64,000 nt of DNA from Hydractinia symbiolongicarpus (taxonomy: Eukaryota; Cnidaria; Hydrozoa; Anthoathecata; Hydractiniidae). A model generated the notes under the pieces. The model searched no databases and had not been told where the DNA came from. It was given only the letters and a program-made list of their open reading frames with translations. The position numbers were made by a program, and so were the translations under genes. The DNA is taken from NCBI RefSeq assembly GCF_029227915.1, contig NC_079887.1, forward strand, positions 11,038,001 through 11,102,000. The letters run 5' to 3'. The stretch's first letter is position 1, and each line of letters opens with the position of its first letter. Of the stretch, positions 22,152 through 33,459 are shown in pieces.

Positions 22152-25100
22152 GCCTGAATTAAGTAATACAGAAAAAATTGTAAACATACAAGTTGAAATA
22201 AAAATAACGTATACTTGTTAATATATAGCCTACGCTTGTTTTCATTTGTATCTGTCTCAATACTGTCTTTTTGAAATGAATTATGATCGATAGCACACTT
22301 ATAAAAAATCCAACCATATATAGACACATGTTTCTTAATAATCAATCCTGTTTACAATTTTTCAAATCGGTTTACATGGATTAACATAGTTATCTTTTGT
22401 CGGTTGCTTGTACTGGAAAACATAGTACAGCTAATGTTGCTTAGCTGCGCGAAGACGATAAGATTTTGTATTTACGAAGAAGAAAATATATTTATTGTTA
22501 ATTTTTCTCTCTGCAAACTCAGCGTTTAAATAGATGTCAAGATACTTTTATGTCATTATTAATGACTAGCTTAATGGAGGAAGAAAAATTATTTACTATA
22601 CAGCAATCCACCTGAAGCTTATATTTAGACTACAGACCGGTAACTCCGTAACAATAACAAGTCGAATACTGTCAAGAATGTATTACCTCTTAAATTGATT
22701 AAGTTTTCCTAAGTGGCAGATTATTTCACCACGATTTTTAATATAACAAAAGAACGGAAAAAAATATCATATTTTATAGGGGTTTAATCCTGAGCTGGAC
22801 TTTAGTTAACAGAGTGAAGAAGAAAAGACAGTTTCATAACCAAAATTGTGACTAAACTGAAATATTCGCGAGGATTTATAAAAATAGGGTATGAAAACAA
22901 GGAATCTTGTGATGTCAACAGGAAATTTGGACATGTTTTCAAGCCTATGTAACCCATGCGCTAGTATACGGTGTAAGGAGAATTTGTTGACCATATTTGG
23001 AATAGCTTGCAAATAACTCACAGGTTCCTAGTTTTCCCTTTAAAATTGCCTTATGTTTCATACAAAACGTTGTTTTCTGCTGCAGTATAAACAAAACTTT
23101 ATCAACTCAATCAAAAAATTTTATTTGGTAGATTGTGATCTATCACATGATGCAGCATGTAAAAAATTGTTTGCAAGATAAGCTATTGTAAATATTTTTT
23201 CCTTATTGCGCTATGATTCAAAGATGGTTTTTTTTACTTTTATCGCAATAGAACCAACCTTGCTTTTGTGATAAATAAAATAAAAATAAAAAGAGGAAAG
23301 AAACTGGAACACAACAACTTGACGCAATAACATTTCTTAGGGGATATCTATTGTAATCCAACTGTGTACGATTTTATAATATTATATTTGAAAGAAGAAA
23401 GTAGTATCCTTAAGATATATTTCACACAGAAACAATTCATTTTGTTGGAACTCGCCGATTCCAAAGTGTTTCTAAAAAGTATCTCACTCTGAGGTCACGA
23501 ATCTGTTTTAAACCTCGCGTTAACAACAGATACAAACACATAACGCAATAAGAAAACTCAGCAATAAAGTTTAGTGAATGTTAAGGAAAATATAAAATTC
23601 ATTTAACAACAAAATGTGAATCCCTACAACTTAGATATCTTATGAGAATGGATTAGCAGATTACAAAAATATTCTGTTTGCAAAAGACTGTAGCTTCCCA
23701 CAGCACACATAAATCAGGCTTTTGTAGTGTATTATTTAGAAGTTTGTCTAATATATAATTGAACGTAGGCGACAAACATACAAGATATGCATTTTAGATT
23801 TATTTATTAATGGATGGATAAAGTTGTGGATTTTCAACTCTAAATGTTTTAATGATGAATCAAACGTTTCTCGCTTATTTTTGTACACCCTTCAAATTTT
23901 ATAACCACAGCCTCATAAAATTTTTAATGGGGTTTCATACTTTATTTTAACTCATAAAAAGGATATCGAATTATTCTAGATTTCAGAGAAAAAAAAAACG
24001 TTCAACTCATTGCAACATGCCTTAAATTAACTTGCATACATCACCAATGTTACATGAATCACAATCTTCAGTCTTGAAGAATTATAAGAAAGTTATCAGA
24101 AAAATAATCTTTGTACACTAACCTGCTTTCATATGCTATTGCTGATGGTAGATATAGAATGTCGTACTTTGCTTAATCTTGTATTTATGGCTTATCCTTA
24201 ATTGCACTTTTGTTGTAGCTGTCAATGACAATTAGGTAATCAATTATATACTAAATAAAACCATCTTGCGTCCATAGACACTTTACATGTGCATTTTCGT
24301 CTGGTTGAATTATGTAAAAGCTGTTGATGCAACCAGGGTTGGGAATTTAAGAAATTAAAATAGAAATCAATAAAATTTTTATCGAGTGTCGCGTTGACAG
24401 GCTGCAAAAAATGATATATAAAGCAAAATAGTCTTATCATAGCTACCAAGACGCGTTTTTTATCCTATTCAAAAATGCGATAAAATAATTCTTCATTTTC
24501 GTTCGGCTTAATTCTTATGCTTTGAAAAGTTACATCCGAGAAAGACTGTTTTTTTAACTATAACTATGTTTTGTTATGTGTGACAGTTTCATTAATAATA
24601 ATAATAATAATACTTGTCGTTGTAGGTGGCATCGGATTTGTCATGTTAAAAATAAAAATAAAGGTTCCTCTCATAACATGAAAACAAAAAATTAACTTAA
24701 TAAAAACAATTTTCGTATAACGATATAATCTTGATCATGCACAAAAGACTTGTTAAAGTGATTCAATTATGTTCTTGTCTATTTTTATGCTATATTAAAA
24801 GCACGAGAAAATATCTTTTTATTATTTAACAATTCCACAACTTTCACCCATGTAGTTCGTTGCAATATAGCATTTCCTTTAATTAGTTCTGCAGTAAAAA
24901 ATCTCAACAATGTTTCAACAGACTTCCGGAAAATTCATAAGTAAATTATTAAGTTATGCTAACTATCGGCCCACCCAGATGTGCCACATAGGTTACTCGT
25001 ACAATGAGCTCGCCGCAACGTGAATCTCCAGACGAGTCGAATTCACCAAATTGGATTGTATATCCTACAGAAAAGTGTATTCTTAGCAAGCTTAAACTTG

Positions 25101-26078
25101 TCGCTTTTGATTTTTAAAGGCTCTTTAAAGTAATTTTTTAATTAATCTAATAGATTTAACAATCCAAACGATTACATTTGTACATCGAATGTTCGTACAG
25201 CGGAATATGAGTTTGTTGGTCGAAACATATATAAATTGTCGGACGCTTAACGCATGATAAGTAGTGGTATAAAAATTCTTTTTAGATGAAATGGTGTAGG
25301 TATGACTTTCTGGAATGCGAAAGCGAAAACATATAAAGACTAAATGAGAAAAGGAAATACAGATACAATGAAATAATTTTCCTTCTCTCCTACAGACTCG
25401 CAAATACCAATCCTTGTCCACAAATGGGTTTTTTGGTCGTTTTCTTATCTTACATCTTTTCAAAAGAAAAATAACAAAATCCGTATCACTTATCACATGT
25501 AAAGTTTAGATATTGTGTTAATTCTGAATGTAATTTCCAAAACACGGTTTTTTTACAGGTTAGCAACTAGTCTGCTGTAATAATAGCTGGTATCCTTACT
25601 GTTTGCGCGTCAAAACGAGGTAATACTACGGAACCATTGAAATACATTAAAGGTGCACGAAATATCAACACGCAAATTGTGAATTTGCAGTCTATAGCAT
25701 ACTATATGCAGGCTTAACAATAAATTTTGTCGCCAATGTCCAATGAAAAAGTAGCATCTTTAGTATGGACATTTTGGACAACGTATCATTTATTACTTAG
25801 GAGAAATATGTTTTGTTTTCAGTGTTGGTGGGATGGTACTATGCCCTGGCCCCTGTATATATGCGTATTCATTCTCAGGTGTCATGCTTATAAATGAGCA
25901 ACGCTAAGGAGAACCAGAGCCCTAAACACAGAAGAAAAGTCACACACTGGTCGAAATAGCGTAAGGGTGTGTATACTTCTTATTTGTATAAATTTCCACA
26001 AGTACACTAAGTTACAAATTTACAGATAGTAAAAATAAAAATAAGCCTTTTTTTATTAATTTATTTTAGTGATCTCTT
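22152..26078. other. Intergenic between the duplicated peptide genes
   Basis: AT-rich. It holds a short (AAT)n run at 24593-24612 and several open frames without coding character, including one at 25125-25496 (minus) with a plausible coding look at its start but no family match. No transposon termini recognised. Confidence 0.4.
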
Positions 26079-26414
26079 TTAAATTAACGGTCGTTTGGTT
26101 ACATTCCTTCTTTTAGTGCTGCTCGTAAAACCATCTTTTAGTAAAAGTTTTTTAGTTGAAACTACTAACTGTGCTCGAAGTATACAGTCTTCTTGACAAA
26201 TTTGTTTCGCCTGTTGGCATATAGGTAAAAGTTGAATAGAATCCTCACCCTGAATTGTTAAACACCTACTCATTGAAGTTGAACAACCATCGTAACAAGG
26301 GTAAAGGTAGAGCTGTAAGATTCCATTTTGTTTTTCGTTTAACAGTAATGTCAAAATAGTTTCTGCTAACAACACGAATATCAGTAGCCTCAGTATGGAC
26401 AATTTAAGTTCCAT
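26079..26414 (-). CDS. Small secreted peptide, mirror-symmetric six-cysteine spacing (copy 2)
   Basis: 111 residues, paralogue of 21813-22151, same strand, 4.3 kb away. It shares the MELKL start, signal peptide, cysteine spacing 3-6-14-6-3 and almost the whole core. Differences lie mainly in the linker after the signal peptide and in the C-terminal tail (SSTKRRNVTKRPLI here). Similarity at the DNA level continues into the 3' flank (T-rich run near 26050, matching 21785), so a segment was duplicated, not just the reading frame. Both frames are intact, so both copies may be used. Confidence 0.65.
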   Translation of the reverse strand: MELKLSILRLLIFVLLAETILTLLLNEKQNGILQLYLYPCYDGCSTSMSRCLTIQGEDSIQLLPICQQAKQICQEDCILRAQLVVSTKKLLLKDGFTSSTKRRNVTKRPLI

Positions 26415-28474
26415 GGGGGCTATTACTGAATGGTGAAAAACCGTGAAAAGAAGAATTCATACGAAAATACTGTGCCTTAGCTAGAATTCTATTCTGTTTC
26501 TTTTTATTTGTCTCTTAAATTTTTTTGCAAATTTATAGATTGAACACAAACAGTCAAGTAGAAAATGTAATTTTTATGTAACTTTTACAAAAGCAGTTTT
26601 TAAAGAAAGTTTAAAAAGTCCGTAAAAGTCCACGACAATTGCCCGTCAGGATAATTAACGGGAATTCGTCCACTGTTACTCGCAGTACCAACTTTACTCA
26701 CAGACAGAAAGTTGGGTACTCATGTAGATTAAAGAGACACGTAGGATAATCTAACTACACTTTATAGTCAGATGATTCATTTATATTGCACCTATCCAAT
26801 GATCGTCGTTCATATGGAAGCTTTATCAAACAACAACAACAAAAGATAGGACAAAGGCCGTGGTTTAGAAATAAGCATTATCTAAAACAACAAGAACAAG
26901 AATAAGAACCACAAAAACACCAACGACAGCAATGAAAACAGGACAAAATGTCGTCAAAAGCATCAAATTATGGACTCTGTTCAAAATTAATCCATTCCGC
27001 TAACCGAATATAATTTTGGAAGTCTGTTGTCTTAAAAAGTAGACGATCATAAAAATACGCACGCCGTTTCCATAACCCTTCAAAACTACAAACTGGTAAA
27101 AGTATTTCCAACATTGCTTTTCAATGAAACCTCAACGCTAATTAGCTGGTCGGCAATATATTAGACATTACCTTGAAGGCATTATACACTAAAATATCAT
27201 AATTGAAGAAATAAAAACCTTGCATGTAAACATCACAGATTAAAAAATCTTTGTGACAAGCTTTTATAATTATTAATATATGATTTAAGGTTTTAGTTTC
27301 TGTTAACCCCGTTAATCCGCGGTTTTTGTGTCTCTGCAGCACGGGAAAAGAGAGGAGGGGGGAGGTGGGCATAATGAGAGCCCGCGGACCTTAAATCTGG
27401 AACTACTTATGCTTACGTCATAAGACTTGGCATACTTGATCAAAGCCCTAATACAAACCTATTCTAGATATAAAATTTATTCATGTCTAAAACAGGCCTT
27501 CACAATCACTGACAATACAGTGGATCGTGCTGACTGCGCATGAAAGCACTTGTGCTACTTGTTGCTAACGTCAGCGCGATCATTTTTCCTGAGTTTTGTC
27601 GGCCATCACGTGATTATTTCCTTAATTATTTCGCTAATGAATACCACCAGCAAATTTTAAACGATATTTGCCGGAATTGAGTTTGCGCTAAATGGTTAAT
27701 AATTGAGTATTTAACCCTTTTGACCATGTTTGAAAAATAATTAAGTAAAAAGTAGTTATAAATTTTTGTAGAATTACAATGTGGCCTACAGCGCCGTTAT
27801 TATTTTGTTGTATTTAATACGCCGCTTGGGAACTTCTTCACTGGTTAAACTAAAAAATCCTCCTAAGCTATGGTAATGTTGATTTTCTGCAATACAATAA
27901 AAACTTTTTTCAATTTCGTTTGACCTGACGTTTTTTACTGGATTTTTATTTGAAGTATGACAAATTGTAGAATACGGCTAATCCTTCGTCTACAAGTTAA
28001 ACTTAACCTTTTTCTTATTTTTATTATAATCAATTAATTACATGATTATTGCTATTTTCTTGTCTATTCTCTCTTTACCTTTCTTTTCGTCGGAACCGGT
28101 GGGGAGCGTTTAAACTCATAACCTTTTTTTAAGACGTAAATAAAATGATTACAGACAGCGGAATGCAGATGGCATTTTACAAAATCATACCTTCATGACG
28201 CACTAAACGTTTTAAATGAATGTTTTATCATGTATCTTTTGTATAAAACTATGTAGAAGAATGTTTTGTCCTATACTGCGTTTTAATTGCTTAATGAGAT
28301 TCTAACTACAAAAAAGTGGCTTTCGTTTCTTCCTCCTTAAAAGATTGTTTTTCCAGCCTAGTTTTTGCTTAATCTGCACACAACTTAATACGAAAGATTT
28401 GATTATATGCCTTTTCCGTTAAATGTTTATACATACGTTTTTGTTAAAACTTAGTACACACTTTTCTGTTAAAA
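26415..28474. other. Intergenic, no gene seen
   Basis: AT-rich, with simple CAACAACAA and AACAAGAACAAG stretches near 26830-26910. A GC-rich patch at 27310-27400 has no recognisable content. Confidence 0.4.
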
Positions 28475-28720
28475 GGAGATAGTGTAGTGGTAGCGCTAGG
28501 GTTTCAAGCTAGAGTCTCCACTCCGGCCCACTTTATTTTTAGTGTTGCCAGCATAATTGGACCGCGAACCAACTTGTATGATAAACAAGCAAAATAGAGC
28601 AATGCTATACATATCTCTAGCGGTAATGAAACAAAGTAGAGTGGGAGGGGAGGAAGAGTCGGCCGTTTGATGAGTGGAACCCAAAGGATGCTAAACTTCT
28701 CGTTGCTTACTTACTTACTT
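28475..28720 (+). mobile_element. tRNA-derived SINE with a CTTA tail
   Basis: The head is tRNA-like: GGAGATAGTGTAGTGGTAGC carries an A-box-like TAGTGTAGTGG, followed by a short stem region and TCCACTCCGGCCC. The body is unrelated. The 3' end is the short tandem (CTTA)n at 28706-28720. It sits within a locally repeated TTTCTGTTAAAA motif, which obscures any target duplication. About 246 bp, non-coding. Confidence 0.5.
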
Positions 28721-29128
28721 AATACTTAAACATACGTTTCTGTTAAAAGCTTGCACAGACGTTAAAAAGATTCTCCGTTTAAAATAGAAGCACATAATTT
28801 GTCTTGTTTCAAATTTCTTAATCAGGAAAAAAATTGATCTTATTTTTATATCGCACAATAGAAACAACTCCATGTATGTGATCTTTTCTTGATCTTCCCG
28901 TATTTAGTGGTTTTGTCACAAATCTGCAATAAATTGTGCTGAAAGCGCTAACAAGGTAGTTTCGTCGCATATATATAGTGTAAAACGATGGGCAGCAGCG
29001 TTTTGGTTAACATACGTGTCAACGTGAGGCATATTTAATATCTTTTAGTAACTTCCTGTAAGTTCCCATAAATTTTATCTATACAGAGGACGGAGAACCC
29101 GTGAAAGTATTGACGAACTACCCACTGG

Positions 29129-29281
29129 TCTATATTATAATACTTGCTGCCTGTTTGTGAATCATTTTAAAAAACGGGGGTTTTGTATTCGTAACGTCAT
29201 TATGATTGCAACTATTTTGTGAATTTATGTAACGATGCGATGCACAACAGGCGACTCACCGTGGAATATTCCACAGACTAG
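29129..29281 (+). mobile_element. Non-autonomous Helitron-like element, divergent
   Basis: Starts TCTATATTATAATAC and ends with the perfect palindrome GTGGAATATTCCAC, then AGACTAG before a T. These are Helitron hallmarks: 5' TC, a hairpin near the 3' end and CTAG at the end. No CTGT core. 153 bp. Confidence 0.6.
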
Positions 29282-29731
29282 TAACAGCTTGCTTACTCAT
29301 CCAATTTCAGTTGGCATGTAATTTTTTATAATGCAAAAAAATCAAGCTTTTTTCTGTAGAATGACATTCCATTCATACTTGCACAGAAAAGTTCGTGTAA
29401 TATATGAGCCAACATTCAACAACAAATGATACATATCTGACCCTAAAGCGTATATATATCCTATATATGGGACCTGAGAGTATTATACACTATGTACCTT
29501 GGATGGGAAAGTGATTTTGCAAAGACATATCACGAATCTATAGATGTCAACAACTATGCAATGTCGAGCATTCGTATTTCTGTGAGAATAGAGGATTTTA
29601 TCCTTTCAAAGAACGTAGGCCGATAACGGACCAGTAAAAGTTGTCATTGCTTACGAGAAAAAAATATTGCCAATTTATAGATGGAACGCAGAACACCTTA
29701 CATATGAAAGTGTAAAAAATTATTAATACTA

Positions 29732-29845
29732 TCTAAATTATAATGCCCGTATACGTCTGTCCGTCCGTCCGTCTGTCTGTCACGCAAAATGGTAGCTTAG
29801 CTGCGACGGGCGAGCCCGTGGATTTTTCCACGGGCTAACGACTAG
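29732..29845 (+). mobile_element. Non-autonomous Helitron-like element with GTCC/GTCT core
   Basis: Starts TCTAAATTATAATGCCCG and runs through a short (GTCC)/(GTCT) microsatellite and ACGCAAAATGGTAGCTTAGC. It ends with the hairpin CCCGTGG-ATTTTT-CCACGGG and CTAACGACTAG. The base before is A and the base after is T, the expected Helitron target. 114 bp, no coding capacity. Confidence 0.75.
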
Positions 29846-31404
29846 TAAATAATAATACGAAATAGAATAATGTGAAAAACACTAACCTGTTACGACACGA
29901 CTTTAAGAAACGCGAATGTAAAAATAAACTTTGTGCAGATACTTACACCTAAAGCTAGCTGTTTGAAGTTAAATCAACTTTAGTATTAGAAACCAAAAGA
30001 AAAATGATTCATTAAAAAAATACTCCATTAACATATTTTGCATCCATAGTTACTTTGCAGTTTTATATTTTTGTCTGAATGTATTTAACATTACATTGCA
30101 TTAAATATATTACGGTATGATTTTTTTTTATTGAAAGGACTTTTTTCAAAGTTGCGTATGCCCCTTACAGAGTGTTAAAATAAACTGAAGGAAAAGGTGT
30201 TTTGCTTTTTAAATACAGGTAACAGAAACCAAGCTTAAAAAAATACACGGCAAAATCCCTTTTCGATTCTTTTAGTTCTGTTCATTTGTCTGAAAAACGT
30301 TTTTCACCGACGTTTTATGTAAAGAATGTCTTTCTTTTGAAATATATCCACTCTAAAAAACGTAATATTCTAATTTTTTTTTATATAGATTACTGTGTCA
30401 TACCTTTTTTACCAACGCTGCCTAAAAGAAATACTGTCTGCTCTACAATAAAAAACATAATAATTCGTTTTATATGTATATATTATTAATCTATGGGTTT
30501 TTTGCCAAAGTATACGCCTATCTAAGAAGTTTACAACACTTATGATTTGCTTCAAGCTCTAATGAGAAATCTGCAATTGCCGAGAAAACAAATATTAAGC
30601 TATCTGATAAATCTAGGATATTGTTTAAGATAAAACTTCTTCAATTTAATCTCTTATTAAGTTTTAGCCATCTACAATCTCAGACTGATTTTGCTGTGTT
30701 TCTGCAAACAAATGCAAAAACCCTGGCCTTCCGGCCCCCCGTTACAATGTTGAAAGTGTTTGCAACAGCTTGGCAAAAAAACTCGCACCAATCAACAATG
30801 AAAATAAGAACGCAATGGTACGTTTATAATTTTGTAATAATTTTTGTGCAGGATTGTAGTGTTAGATATCATTTGAGTTTGGAAATTAGTGAATAACGTG
30901 CATTCGAAAATTGGGGGCGTGTTGAAGTTAAACTTTTACTCCTGATATTTGAAGAAGCTAAAAATATACCTCTATAGCGTAGTCTTTTAATCGTGCATGC
31001 GTGCTCCGGTTGCGACAAGTGACATGATGACCTTTTCGAACAATGGACATGTTGTATTTATTCAATTTGCTATAATAGTACAATTTTTATCTTGATAAAA
31101 CAATTTGAAGTATTTGTAAAATAACGGCGTGTGATATATATACATATTATACCTTATTTTACAAAAATGGCCACACATATTGGTGGCTATATTTATATAC
31201 ATTATATACAAAAGGTAATTAAAGAGACAAAAATACATAACAAAAAGACGGAGAGAGAACTCTTTTATTTTTATTGAAATCATCCGTGTCTCATGTTTAC
31301 TTTTCTCTATTGTTCTTACATCGAATTCTGTCAATCAAACTTTGTAATCTCGCGCTTAAATTAATAAATTAGCCAATATCTTTTGTTATTATTTGCATAA
31401 ATTA
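29846..31404. other. Intergenic, no gene seen
   Basis: AT-rich. Open frames at 30286 and 30621 show no family resemblance. TATATA-rich tracts at 31135-31210 are simple sequence. Confidence 0.4.
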
Positions 31405-31470
31405 TGAGCCCGTGGTTATTTTCCACTCAGCGGTAGATGCCTGTTAGTTGCGCCCCGCTGAAGGGGCGCA
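31405..31470 (-). repeat. Repeat remnants: Helitron-like end and a perfect 8-bp hairpin
   Basis: On the minus strand 31407-31428 reads GTGGAAAATAACCACGGGCT, a decayed version of the Helitron-like hairpin. Next to it TGCGCCCC (31449-31456) pairs perfectly with GGGGCGCA (31463-31470) across a six-base loop, strikingly GC-rich for this region. Confidence 0.4.
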
Positions 31471-31835
31471 CATTTAGTGGACCGCGGGTATATAATGTTT
31501 GTGTTGTGTATGGCAGAATTTTTTTTCCACTATCTACTTCGCGGGGGATTTCTGCTCGATCTTCCAACCTGGCTCTGATATAACACAACCTATGTGTTTG
31601 GTACCACCAAGACAAAAAAAAAACACTCATCGAGCAAATCTTTTTTGTCTCGGTGTCCTTGTTGTCTCTAAAGATTTGAATGCGATAAAAATGTTAATCG
31701 AGATTTTTTTTTTTATGCTAATATGTAGCTTTGTAATACACCGATTTAGTCTGTGTAGCTACCATTTTTGTTTATGCGCGTTAAGGAGACTGGGAAGAAG
31801 TTTAGCGGTGACAGTTCCGGTAGTGAAATCAGAAA

Positions 31836-33025
31836 ATGGAGTATCAGTTAACAGAAAAAATGAATGTTAGCGAATTAAAGAGCTATTTAAGACTGAGAGG
31901 ACTAAATGTTAGTGGTAGGAAGCATGAACTTGTTGCAAGAGTCTTTATAGCCAGTGAAAACAATGCAAAGGTTGTCAAAACAGCCGAGCAAGTTCAAAAA
32001 GACCTTAAGCAAGATTATTCTTCAAAGCTGGTACTAGCAAATGGTCAAGTGATTTTAGACCCTCTTTTAGAGGCCTCTAAATATTGTATTTCACGAGCTG
32101 ATTGTAGGGCTTCAGAAAGGATCAATGACCCATTTCATAAAGCACGTGCCCTTTAAAGCCATTGAAACTTACTGATGTTGCAACAGCTCTTGAAAATATT
32201 AAACCAAAGAGTATACTATCTACAGCTGTTCTCCTACCAAAGATTGATTTTGTCCGGGAGATCATAAGAAGGTAACAGTCAAAGATATACCATCTATTGA
32301 TGATATTATCATAATGTCATCTGATACAAAATCATTTAATATGAACTTAAAGACAATCAAACCTGAATTCATTAAGCAAATTGAAGTTACACGTGGACAG
32401 TCTGATAATGATACATAGTATGATTTTCGTAAGGGTGTAGTTACCACATCTAAAGCACATGATGTACTAACCAGAATGAGAGAATTTACCACTGATCAAA
32501 GTCTTAGTCTGTGGTCCCTGTTCCAAAAAGTGTCTGGTCTTGTGTTTGTCAACCCTAACTTGCCAGCATTGAAGTATGGTAGGGAAATGGAATCAGTTGC
32601 TCGCTTTGAATTTATAAAAATAATGGAATGGAGGGAAAAGCATCGTAAGCTAAATGTTGATTCTTGTGGTTTATTTCTTGATGAGAAAATCCCATATATC
32701 GGTGCAAGTCCTAATGCTATCGTTAAATGTGATTGCTGTGAGCTTAGCTGTTTAGAAATTAAATGTCCTTACTCTATCAACTACCTTTCACCAGATGATT
32801 CAGGTGTAAAAGTTCCTTTTCTGGTTGAAGAAAACAAAAAGTTAAATCCAAGACACCAATATTTACCCAATGTCAGCTACAAAGAAATGCTACTTTATGG
32901 TATGGACTTCACATGGTCATATTATTGATGAAATTTTGTTTGATGAAAGTTTTTGTGTTTCATTGATTGAAAAAATTCAGTTGTTTTATTGTTATTATTT
33001 AGAGAATATATATCGTTCATCATAG
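31836..33025 (+). pseudogene. SAP-domain / YqaJ-type nuclease of the ISL2EU element
   Basis: The ATG at 31836 opens a SAP-like DNA-binding motif (MNVSELKSYLRLRGLNVSG, about residues 9-27). The frame stops at 32154-32156 and continues in other frames: DVATALENIKPKSIL, a TAG at 32416 where a tryptophan would fit, then RKGVVTTSKAHDV, which starts the YqaJ/lambda-exonuclease fold. The nuclease signature is GASPNAIV...CLEIKCPY, with the E-x-K of the PD-(D/E)xK site. The last part shifts frame again near 32870 and reads to about 33025. In this family the protein is taken to help transposition or repair; its exact job is not established. Confidence 0.7.
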
Positions 33026-33100
33026 GATTTGAATCAGTTTTTTTCATGTATATATTTTATAGTTTTTTTTATATATATATCCTATTAGTAGGATATTTGT

Positions 33101-33173
33101 GCCTCGGTGGTCTAGTGGTTATTACTCCTCGCTTTTTCAGCAGGTAAACCAGGTTCGATTCCTGGTCAAGGCA
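33101..33173 (+). tRNA. tRNA-like sequence, possible UUU anticodon (likely relic)
   Basis: 73 nt that nearly fold as a cloverleaf. Acceptor GCCTCGG pairs with TCAAGGC with one mismatch, followed by discriminator A. The A box is TGGTCTAGTGG. The anticodon stem CTCGC/GCAGG has one mismatch around loop TTTTTCA, and the T arm CCAGG-TTCGATT-CCTGG is perfect. The D stem is weak and the region before the anticodon arm has one extra base. No T-run terminator follows. More likely a tRNA relic or SINE head than a working tRNA. Confidence 0.4.
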
Positions 33174-33225
33174 ATATTAAGCTACAAATAATACAATATT
33201 TTTGTGGATCATAAGTGGATTCCTG

Positions 33226-33251
33226 TTGATTTCCTACAGGCTAACGACTTG
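33226..33251 (+). repeat. Decayed Helitron-like 3' end
   Basis: CCTGTTGATTTCCTACAGG (imperfect hairpin) followed by CTAACGACT, close to the CTAACGACTAG ending of the elements at 29845 and 59104. Its 5' end is not visible. Confidence 0.4.
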
Positions 33252-33334
33252 TCTATACATACAAAGAGGTCAATTATCAGCATTTATAGTATTTTTAGCA
33301 CTTTCGTGTTTCTTTAAATATAATTTAAATATAT

Positions 33335-33408
33335 TGCCTTAGTAAGGATTCGAACCAGGGTCACCCACTTGAAACAGTCGGGTGTCATAACCACTAGACC
33401 ACCAAGGC
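33335..33408 (-). tRNA. tRNA-like sequence, inverted relative to 33101-33173 (relic)
   Basis: On the minus strand: acceptor GCCTTGG pairs fully (one G-T) with CTAAGGC, with discriminator A. The A box is TGGTCTAGTGG and the B box GGTTCGAATCC. The anticodon arm is distorted (CACCCGACTGTTTCAAGTGGG) and the T stem no longer pairs. The first 23 bases almost match 33101-33123, so the two share an origin and face each other 161 bp apart. Confidence 0.35.
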
Positions 33409-33459
33409 ATTTTTTTTAAGTATATATAACGCAATTATGTATATATACACATAAATAGA

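Noticed and set aside
22152-22187. Upstream in-frame start extending the first cysteine-peptide gene by 12 codons
   Set aside because: Absent from the paralogue at 26414, and it would place residues before a good signal peptide.
31499-31870. 123-codon plus-strand frame before the SAP gene
   Set aside because: Crosses the transposon end at 31738 and has no domain; the ATG at 31836 starts the recognisable SAP motif.
33101-33173. Functional tRNA-Lys gene
   Set aside because: Mismatch in the anticodon stem, a weak D stem, one extra base before the anticodon arm and no T-run terminator; reported as tRNA-like only.
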